A DNA stretch of 51,282 nucleotides from Alphaproteobacteria bacterium (GTDB lineage Bacteria > Pseudomonadota > Alphaproteobacteria > Rhizobiales > NORP267): contig JAQRMX010000056.1 in the NCBI GenBank assembly GCA_028599125.1, positions 1-51,282 on the forward strand. The letters run 5' to 3'. This document shows, piece after piece, positions 45,361 to 51,282 of the stretch. Position 1 is the stretch's first letter. Every line of letters starts with the position of its first letter. The translations under genes were made by a program, and so were the position numbers. The notes beneath the pieces were generated by a model. It was not told the DNA's origin and did not search any database. It saw only the letters and a list, made by a program, of their open reading frames with translations.

Positions 45361-45728
45361 TAGGAAACATTCTTTCTTGGTTTTTCGGAGGAAGCTCGGG
45401 GCCTTTAGAGAGGCTTGCTGCGGAGCTTAACAAGGCGTATGAGGTCAAGCTGAAGGCAAATAATAATTATGAACGCATTGAAGCGGAGAGACAGATTGTT
45501 ATCCTTCAGGCACGCCAGGCTGTTTTAACAATTGAACAAAAGAAGGGGCTGACTTGCTGGATCAGACCTGCTTTTGCCCTTCCTTTTGTATTCTACAACT
45601 TTAAGATTATCCTTTGGGACAAGATTCTAGGTCTAGGGATTACGGATGATCTGCCTCCTTCTTTCTGGAGGTTGCAAATGATTGTTTTTGGGGCCTATTT
45701 CCTTACCCGCCCACTGGAGCGTCGCTGA
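45357..45728 (+). CDS. 3TM-type holin (GTA-holin family)
   Basis: A 123-residue holin-like protein. After a short N-terminal helix (GNILSWFFGGSSGPLERLAAELNKAYE) and a charged helix (ERIEAERQIVILQARQ), two hydrophobic segments follow: WIRPAFALPFVFYNFKIIL and LQMIVFGAYFLTRPLE. This layout matches the 3TM holin family seen in gene transfer agents and phages of alphaproteobacteria. It should permeabilise the inner membrane so the endolysin reaches the wall. The start is in an ATGA overlap. Confidence 0.75.
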   Translation: MIGNILSWFFGGSSGPLERLAAELNKAYEVKLKANNNYERIEAERQIVILQARQAVLTIEQKKGLTCWIRPAFALPFVFYNFKIILWDKILGLGITDDLPPSFWRLQMIVFGAYFLTRPLERR

Positions 45729-45943
45729 TGATTGAAGTAATGCTGAGAGATGGGGTTTACTTCCTTACATTAGCTGTAGGGATTGCAGGATCACACTTTA
45801 TGTTAAGAGCAAAGGTTATGGTTTTGGAAGAACGTATCGCAGGCTATTATGCCATATTGAAGGGGATCTTCTCTTCTTTACAGAGAATTGAGAGCAAACT
45901 TGATAAGAAAGTTGATAAAAGCTTCAAAGGGGAGGAGGTTTGA
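45728..45943 (+). CDS. Small membrane-anchored coiled-coil protein of the lysis cassette
   Basis: A 71-residue protein with one N-terminal transmembrane segment (GVYFLTLAVGIAGSHFMLRA) and a helical, heptad-like rest (LEERIAGYYAILKGIFSSLQRIES, KLDKKVDKSF). Its topology resembles an i-spanin or a small lysis accessory protein, but an accompanying o-spanin lipoprotein is not seen. Its start overlaps the holin stop (TGATG). Confidence 0.6.
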   Translation: MIEVMLRDGVYFLTLAVGIAGSHFMLRAKVMVLEERIAGYYAILKGIFSSLQRIESKLDKKVDKSFKGEEV

Positions 45944-45968
45944 GTGGGGATATCCTCGTTGACCCGGA

Positions 45969-46238
45969 TCAAGGATGGTATTCATCATGATTAGGGCTTA
46001 AGACTTCTTCCAGGACGATGTCAAACAGGCGCCTGGGTTCAAAATCCAAGGCTTTGGATAAGAGAATAAACTCTGCAAGGTCCAGACGCCGTTCACATCT
46101 TTCTGTTTTCGCTACATAAGATTGCGGTTTCCCGAGTCTTTCTGCAACTTTTTGTTGTGTCAAGCCTTGCTTTCGACGTACAGATACCAATGTGGTGATA
46201 AATTTCCGGTATTTTTCGCTGTGTAAAGAGCTTGTCAT
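45969..46238 (-). CDS. XRE-family helix-turn-helix regulator
   Basis: An 89-residue regulator. The HTH spans about 15-70 (VRRKQGLTQQKVAERLGKPQ, SYVAKTERCERRLDLAEF). A short acidic tail follows. It converges on the last lysis gene and lies at the right edge of the phage block. It may belong to the host chromosome, where small XRE proteins with KPQS-type recognition helices are common, or be a lost phage regulator. Confidence 0.85.
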   Translation of the reverse strand: MTSSLHSEKYRKFITTLVSVRRKQGLTQQKVAERLGKPQSYVAKTERCERRLDLAEFILLSKALDFEPRRLFDIVLEEVLSPNHDEYHP

Positions 46239-46497
46239 TTCCCCCCGTAAGGACGCTCACTAGCCTGCTTTCATCTTTGCATAGCGCGAGGAGCCATTAA
46301 TATTTTATAGCGCGCTTCAGAAAGAACGGATAATAAACTGTTTGAAAGTTGATCTCAATCCAGGGGTATTTTTCTCAAGCTTTCAAAGCTATTCCGTTCT
46401 TTTCCGGAATATGCAATGCTTCAGCTGTTTTTCCTTTCTTGCGTCCCGTGTGGGGCGTTGCGTTCCGGATTTCTTTTTTACTGTTAGGAGATGAGAG

Positions 46498-47010
46498 ATG
46501 TTTTCGGAATTTCTGGCTTATTTGAAAGCATCTTTATTTCGTTCTCCAGAGGAAAAGACATTTGAAGTGATCGGCGCACAAGAGGCAACTGTTGCTCTTC
46601 TTGTGCACGCGATCACTGCTGATAGCGTTGTTATGCCGGGAGAAGGTGATCGTCTGCGCCATTTAGTGCAACAGGAGTATGAACTGAACGATTCACAGAC
46701 AGATCAGTTAATTAACCATGCTTATGAACTTGAGGCTGAGGCCGTTGATTTTTATACTTTCACAAAAGTTCTGACCAAGGCTCTTAATCAGGAAGAGCGC
46801 CAGCACGTTGTCGGTATGCTTTGGGAATTGGTTTACGCAGATGGCGAAATTCATGAATTTGAAGATAATTTTGTCTGGCGAATTGCAGAGCTATTGTCTG
46901 TGTCCTCACGAGACCGCCTCCGTCTCAAGAGAGGTGTGATTCAGGGGGCGGAGACAAAGGCAACTGAGAACGAGGAAGATTCTGTAACAAAAACTGAAAA
47001 GGAAGCATAA
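46498..47010 (+). CDS. TerB-like (tellurite resistance family) protein
   Basis: A 170-residue all-helical TerB-domain protein. AQEATVALLVHAITADSVVM starts the domain at residue 25; GMLWELVYADGEIHEFEDNFV is the hallmark acidic metal-binding segment. The C terminus is hydrophilic (ATENEEDSVTKTEKEA). Many alphaproteobacteria carry a lone TerB protein unlinked to tellurite genes; function is not established. An AGGAGATGAGAG site precedes the ATG. A tRNA-Ala gene follows on the other strand. Confidence 0.88.
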   Translation: MFSEFLAYLKASLFRSPEEKTFEVIGAQEATVALLVHAITADSVVMPGEGDRLRHLVQQEYELNDSQTDQLINHAYELEAEAVDFYTFTKVLTKALNQEERQHVVGMLWELVYADGEIHEFEDNFVWRIAELLSVSSRDRLRLKRGVIQGAETKATENEEDSVTKTEKEA

Positions 47011-47027
47011 GGGTTTGTGCGGGAAAA

Positions 47028-47103
<76 letters not shown>

Positions 47104-47268
47104 AAAAGTGGCATCTGTCAGGAAAAATTTCTCCCCTGCGCGCCGGCTCGTATTTAGAAGTTCTCTCTTCTCTCTGTCAAGAGACATTGCCCATTCATTC
47201 AAATGTCTTTACCCTTCTCTTTGTTTGCTTTAAGAGACTATTTTGTAAAACAGGGTGAGGTAGAGGAC

Positions 47269-47559
47269 ATGCGGGCTATATTAGATGTTGTAATCCTTGT
47301 GATGGAGTTCTACTGGTGGGTTATCATTGCGAGTTCCTTATTTAGCTGGCTTGTCGCGTTTGACCTTGTGAATGTTCACAACAACGTTATTCGCTCTATT
47401 GATAATACGCTTAACCAATTGACGGCCCCTTTTTTGCGTCCTCTCCGTCGTATCCTGCCTGGAGCGCAGGGGATTGATTTTTCTCCCCTTGTCTTTTTGC
47501 TTATTCTCTTTTTTATACAGCGTTTTATTTTTTATTACGCCTATCCTTTCATTCATTAG
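47269..47559 (+). CDS. YggT family membrane protein
   Basis: A 96-residue integral membrane protein with two hydrophobic halves. The first half has VVILVMEFYWWVIIASSLFSWLV, quoted here only as its key WWVIIASSLFSW core; then LTAPFLRPLRRILPGAQGID, the family signature (PxLRPxRRxxP), and a second segment LVFLLILFFIQRFIFY. YggT proteins are linked to osmotic stress and cell-division or channel functions. The ATG at 47269 follows GAGG and gives the usual length; the frame upstream to 47203 is unlikely. Confidence 0.92.
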   Translation: MRAILDVVILVMEFYWWVIIASSLFSWLVAFDLVNVHNNVIRSIDNTLNQLTAPFLRPLRRILPGAQGIDFSPLVFLLILFFIQRFIFYYAYPFIH

Positions 47560-47715
47560 GTACCGGTCGTTCCCGGAGATATTTTTCTGCGGTGCGGGGA
47601 TCTTCGGGATAGCCGTTTGGCTATCTGTTTCCGGATTTGTCTCTGCGCGGTTTTTTCCGTGAGGCTCTTTCCTCTCTTTTTCTCTCTGTTTCTCTTCGCC
47701 TTTTGAGGCTTTCTT

Positions 47716-48264
47716 TTACCCTTTTTGTTTTGCCCGCTCATATGCCTCTCGGATGAGGAGGCGTGCATCCTCCGCATCACCCCAGGCCTGGATCTTGATC
47801 CATTTGTTTTTTTCCAGATCTTTGTAATGCGTGAAAAAGTGAGTGATCTGTTCAATCAGGATATTGGGCAAATCAAGATAGGAGGTGACGTTTTCATAAA
47901 AGGGTGTCAAGGATTTGAAGGGGACCATGAGTAATTTTTCATCCAGGCCGGCTTCATCCTCCATTCTGAGCACGCCAACGGGAGAGGAGCGCACGATGGC
48001 TCCGGGAGTGATCGGGTACATACCCACGACCAGAGCGTCAATTGGATCACCATCATTAGAAAGTGTTTGAGGAATGAAGCCATAATTACAAGGATAGTGC
48101 ATAGAGGTATGGAGGAAGCGGTCAACGAAGAGAGCACCAGAAACCTTGTCCATTTCATATTTTATGGGTTCGCCCCCAAGCGGGATTTCAATAATGACAT
48201 TGACGTCTTCGGGAGGATTTTTTCCTATCGGAATGGCCTCAAGGTTCACGGTATTTCCTTTCAT
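47716..48264 (-). CDS. ppa: Inorganic pyrophosphatase
   Basis: Family I soluble pyrophosphatase, hydrolysing PPi to two phosphates and so driving biosynthesis. The N terminus NLEAIPIGKNPPEDVNVIIE and IKYEMDKVSGALFVDRFL are typical. The metal-binding signature is DGDPIDALV near residue 70, and MEDEAGLDEKLLMVP and HFFTHYKDLEKNKW give the remaining active-site acids and lysines. The length of 182 residues is usual. The ATG at 48264 gives three to four extra residues before the standard start. Confidence 0.96.
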   Translation of the reverse strand: MKGNTVNLEAIPIGKNPPEDVNVIIEIPLGGEPIKYEMDKVSGALFVDRFLHTSMHYPCNYGFIPQTLSNDGDPIDALVVGMYPITPGAIVRSSPVGVLRMEDEAGLDEKLLMVPFKSLTPFYENVTSYLDLPNILIEQITHFFTHYKDLEKNKWIKIQAWGDAEDARLLIREAYERAKQKG

Positions 48265-48347
48265 AAGTAACGCCGCTTACGGCGTAGGTAGGATTCGGTT
48301 TCTGGAGGTAGTCTTGTTTCTGAAATGTTTCTGAAATGTCTCTGATG

Positions 48348-49589
48348 TCAAGGGTGTTGGGAAGAATTTTGCTTTCCGTAGAGGCTTGTTCCGGGGTTCA
48401 TTTTTCTGTTTCTGTATGATAGGTGTTCCTCTTTTTCCCGGAAGGACTTTTTTTTATGAGAGGGAGGGGAGGTTTTGGCGATTCTTCCGCCGATCATTGG
48501 TCGTGGGACCCCCGTTGTTGTAGGAAAACTGATCGGTAAGTTAAGCAATCTGCGTGCCGCAAGGAAAGCAAAACACTCTGCTTCAAGTGCATCACTATGC
48601 CATCCTTTTTTCTCTGCCGGTTCAATGTTTATCCTGGCATATTTAGCTATGTTTTCCATGAGGACAGGATTTTTTCGTCCACCCCCGCAAACAATCAGGT
48701 GTTCGGGACGTTTCGGTAGTAAATCAAGGGCTTTTCCGATAGCTGAGGCTGCAAAGGCCACGAGGAGTGCCGCTCCGTCAGCCGGTGATAACCCTTTTGC
48801 CATATCCATTGTAAAAGAAAAACGATCAAGTGATTTTGGTGCGGGGGCCTCTAAATAGGGATGTGACAGCAAAGCAGCAAGCTGTGTGTGATCCACATTT
48901 CCGGCAGCGGCGAGTTTTCCATCTGTGTCCATTTTGCCCTGACCATGAACGGCAACCCAGTCATTGAGAGGACCATTCGCAGGACCGGTATCAAAGGCAA
49001 TGAGCTCTTCCTCTGGACCGACCCATGTGAGATTACCGACCCCTCCCAGATTGAGTATGGCGGTATCTGTTGAGCATCCGGCATTTTCAAGCAGGAGCTT
49101 ATGATAAATGGCAGCCAGAGGTGCACCCTGTCCTCCGGCTTGGACATCGGCGCTGCGAAAATCGAAGACGACATCAATGCCAAGCAGTCTTGCCATCAAG
49201 TCTCCATCTCCTAGTTGCCGTGTTGCTCCCGGTGATCTCCCCGGAGAAGAGGGGTTGTGCAAGACTGTTTGTCCATGAAATCCAACGACAGTGATTTCTT
49301 TTTTAGTGAGGCCATTTTCTTTGAGAAAGTGTAATACAATAGCGGCTTGCTGCTGTGTGAGTTTTTTTTCTGCCTGCGCAAAGAGCGCGGGTTCCTGTCC
49401 GTTGAAGTTCCAGTTCCGTGCCGCTGTGATGGTTTCCTCCAGAATATTGATGACATCCTCCGGATAAGGATATTGGCCCCATGGACCAAATTTTGTTATT
49501 TTTGTTCCATTGGTCTGAAGCAGGGCGATGTCTACATCGCCATCCAGTGATGTGCCGGTCATGAGGCCCACGGTCCAGAAGGGTTTCAA
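48348..49589 (-). CDS. anmK: Anhydro-N-acetylmuramic acid kinase
   Basis: Converts 1,6-anhydro-MurNAc from wall turnover to MurNAc-6-phosphate, with water as second substrate, in the cytoplasm. The sugar-kinase fold is marked by GLMTGTSLDGDVDIALL (phosphate 1 loop), VGFHGQTVLHNP, LNLGGVGNLTWVG, AFDTGPANGPLNDWV (phosphate 2) and LIVCGGGRKNPVLM (adenosine motif). FPTTTGVPRPMIGGRI is the normal C terminus, but an unusual 34-residue basic tail follows (SPPSHKKKSFREKEEHL), perhaps from loss of the original stop. Confidence 0.95.
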   Translation of the reverse strand: MKPFWTVGLMTGTSLDGDVDIALLQTNGTKITKFGPWGQYPYPEDVINILEETITAARNWNFNGQEPALFAQAEKKLTQQQAAIVLHFLKENGLTKKEITVVGFHGQTVLHNPSSPGRSPGATRQLGDGDLMARLLGIDVVFDFRSADVQAGGQGAPLAAIYHKLLLENAGCSTDTAILNLGGVGNLTWVGPEEELIAFDTGPANGPLNDWVAVHGQGKMDTDGKLAAAGNVDHTQLAALLSHPYLEAPAPKSLDRFSFTMDMAKGLSPADGAALLVAFAASAIGKALDLLPKRPEHLIVCGGGRKNPVLMENIAKYARINIEPAEKKGWHSDALEAECFAFLAARRLLNLPISFPTTTGVPRPMIGGRIAKTSPPSHKKKSFREKEEHLSYRNRKMNPGTSLYGKQNSSQHP

Positions 49590-50034
49590 AATGCGTTATC
49601 CTTTTTGTTTTTCAGTTCTTCTTATTTTTTCGCGTTTTTGTGAGAGAAGACGTCACTACTGGTCGTGTTTTTATTTTGTCTTTGTCCCCCCTTTCCATCT
49701 TCAGGGTTTTCACAATTCAGGGGCGGAAGTATTTATATTTTTGCTGCACCACGAAAGCTAAATCTCATTATAAACTGCGGGCATTTTTTTTCAAAGGCGA
49801 TGATCTTGCCTTGCCTATTGCAGGTGAGGTTTGTCTTATTATTCAGAGAAGAGGAAGGTGTGAGGTTTGTATTTTTCTGTGTCATGTTTTCGTATTCTGT
49901 ATGATGCCTTATGCATGCCGCTGCCTCTTCCTATCTGAAAGGACCAGCGACAGCCTGCTGTCTTCACAGCATCATATCTGGATTCCCGGTTGCATATACA
50001 AAAAGGCTATGCATAGCGGGCGCGTGGCTGTCGT
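49590..50034. other. Spacer between anmK and the methyltransferase
   Basis: About 445 bp with T-rich short frames and no supported gene. In related genomes a tyrS gene is often next to anmK; it is not seen here. The stretch may mark one edge of an insertion that brought in the methyltransferase. Confidence 0.4.
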
Positions 50035-50940
50035 TCAGGCTCCCCCCTTACCAAAGCGCTTTTGTGCATTTTCATGGTAGATTTTATTAATCTCATAGCC
50101 AAGATATTTGCGTTGCAGATGGCGTGCAGCAATGAGTGTGGTACCACTGCCTGCAAAGGGGTCAAGGACGATCTGCTCCTCACGGGTCGTCAGCTCTATA
50201 AGAATCTGCATAAGCTTTTCAGGTTTCTGTGTAGGGTGCAGTCCCCCTTCTCCTGTTGCATATCCACATCTGATGATATTGTCCGGGCGCCCGACCAGCC
50301 GCTCAAAAGCGTCCTGATTATATGCCCCCACGCCATAGTGGAGGGCATTGTCAGCAATCGTACCTCCCCTTTTATAGGGCTTTGCAAACCACAGAATTGG
50401 TTCAAATGCAGGGCGTAAATTACCGATTCTCCAACCAGACCACTCTGTTGCAGCTTTTTGATCTCTTCTTTTCTTATAAACAAGACTGAGGCGTTGGGCT
50501 CTGTGCGGCGCTTTCTCACGGATCCAGGCAAGAGTGTCCTTATAGCTGAAACCCGCGTCCTCAAGGGCACAGATACAGCGGTGGGCAAGTTGTCTCCCTG
50601 CAAAGACGAAGGCAAATCCGCCTGGTTTAAGCACACGGTACCATTTGTGCGCCCATGTTGAACACCATTCTTCATATTCTTTTGGCCTTTTCCGGTCGGC
50701 TTCTGACCAGCCATTAATAGGTTTTCCTCTTTTTTTGAAAATGGCTCCCGCTTTTTTCTGAGCTGGACTTGATCCAAGCAACGCAGAATTTTTATTCTGG
50801 TGGAGGACATCCCACTCTTCTATGCAGATGCCATACGGGATGTCACTCAGTATGAGATGAACGTGATTGTCAGGTAGATCATTGAGGCCTTCAATACCGT
50901 CTTCCTGTAGAAACTGGTTCTCGAGGTTCGGTTTATTCAT
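50035..50940 (-). CDS. Solitary DNA methyltransferase (N4/N6 type)
   Basis: A 301-residue SAM-dependent DNA methyltransferase of the beta order. Catalytic motif IV is SDIPYG (a variant of DPPY) at about 33-38, within ILSDIPYGICIEEWD. Then come VLKPGGFAFVFAGRQLAHRC, HRAQRLSLVYKKR and NLRPAFEPILWFAKPY, and motif I LDPFAGSGTTLIAARHL near 265. HPTQKPEKLM is the conserved stretch before motif I. It modifies A or C in a recognition sequence that cannot be predicted. No restriction partner is seen next to it in the window. Confidence 0.88.
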   Translation of the reverse strand: MNKPNLENQFLQEDGIEGLNDLPDNHVHLILSDIPYGICIEEWDVLHQNKNSALLGSSPAQKKAGAIFKKRGKPINGWSEADRKRPKEYEEWCSTWAHKWYRVLKPGGFAFVFAGRQLAHRCICALEDAGFSYKDTLAWIREKAPHRAQRLSLVYKKRRDQKAATEWSGWRIGNLRPAFEPILWFAKPYKRGGTIADNALHYGVGAYNQDAFERLVGRPDNIIRCGYATGEGGLHPTQKPEKLMQILIELTTREEQIVLDPFAGSGTTLIAARHLQRKYLGYEINKIYHENAQKRFGKGGA

Positions 50941-51282
50941 ATTCCAGCGGGCCTTGTTTGTGCATTTATGCTCTCACTATTCAAGAATATTTTCTCTTCG
51001 GCTGTGATTTTTTCACGCGGTCTTTCCGCATTAATTTTCTGTATCCGGATTTAAAGTGTTTCTCGGCCTGAGGCAATTGTGGTCGCTTGTGTGCGGAATA
51101 GAATTTTTATATTCATTCATTTCGTTTATTGCTTCACGTGATATCTCAATATCATTGACAGATCATTCTGCCTTTATCTTTGCGAATGATCAAAACCATT
51201 CCTTATTTCCATCAATATCGACTCTGAAGATTGCCATTGCGATAAAAGCCTCCGGTGCATCGTTCTGCAATTTTTCTGCATG
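50941..51282. other. Right-end stretch without a visible gene
   Basis: About 340 bp. No frame with a ribosome binding site or recognisable product is seen; it should contain the promoter of the leftward methyltransferase gene and may hold the edge of the next gene beyond the window. Confidence 0.4.

Larger units (their letters stand above)
20141..45943. mobile_element. Short-tailed phage-derived block (defective prophage or GTA-like)
   Basis: Repressor (leftward), then rightward replication protein, NusG-like protein, terminase, portal, scaffold, capsid, connectors, tail and lysis genes. No tape-measure, major tail tube or sheath gene is seen, pointing to podovirus-like particles. No integrase, excisionase or flanking attachment repeat is visible, and the early region is mostly non-coding. 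At about 26 kb it is smaller than typical temperate podophages. The structural genes look intact, with tight overlaps and good ribosome binding sites, so particle production may be under selection. Boundaries are approximate. Confidence 0.8.

Overview
The window looks like the chromosome of an alphaproteobacterium of the order Hyphomicrobiales (Rhizobiales), probably close to Bartonellaceae. This rests on gene families and gene order from memory, not on a database search. The supporting signs are: holA directly beside leuS; an ftsK-lolA-xthA block beside a cyclic-nucleotide-binding protein; a UbiH-type hydroxylase converging on a Trm112 gene with a CnoX-like thioredoxin behind it; TerB, YggT, ppa and anmK genes in one block; and a large autotransporter with near-identical tandem passenger repeats. 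Base composition is moderate by eye, and spacers between islands are long and gene-poor.

Layout. 1-3.8 kb: the 3' part of an autotransporter gene with 141-bp tandem repeats, then a wrecked paralogue of the same gene. 3.8-15.5 kb: housekeeping genes holA, leuS, yggS, a cNMP-binding protein, xthA, lolA, ftsK and a UbiH-like hydroxylase. 15.5-17.65 kb: a 2.1-kb mini-island inserted into the 3' end of the trm112 gene and bounded by a 15-bp direct repeat. It holds a broken integrase, an Mrr-type restriction endonuclease with a coupled small ORF, and the tail of a probable HEPN protein. 17.6-19.3 kb: trm112, cnoX-like and tRNA-Gly(GCC).

20.1-45.9 kb: a phage-derived gene block. It has a CI/LexA-type repressor, a primase-polymerase/ATPase replication protein, a NusG-like candidate antiterminator, terminase, portal, scaffold, an SU10-like capsid protein, connector and tail-nozzle-like proteins, an S74-domain protein, a tail fibre, an RCC1 beta-propeller protein and a lysis cassette. 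No tape-measure, tail-tube or sheath gene is seen, so the particle would be short-tailed (podovirus-like). No integrase or excisionase is visible in the block, so it is either a defective prophage or a domesticated, gene-transfer-agent-like element.

46-51.3 kb: a XRE regulator, TerB-like protein, tRNA-Ala(CGC), YggT, inorganic pyrophosphatase, AnmK and an isolated DNA methyltransferase.

How the genes fit together. In the phage block the repressor is divergent from everything else. The late genes run on one strand with many ATGA/GTGA overlaps, and the NusG paralogue sits just before terminase, where an antiterminator would be expected. The most unusual features are the tail-associated RCC1 propeller with a duplicated, frameshifted C terminus; the GH24 endolysin fused to an L,D-transpeptidase-like domain; the phage NusG paralogue; and the trm112-targeting mini-island with an Mrr nuclease and a HEPN remnant.
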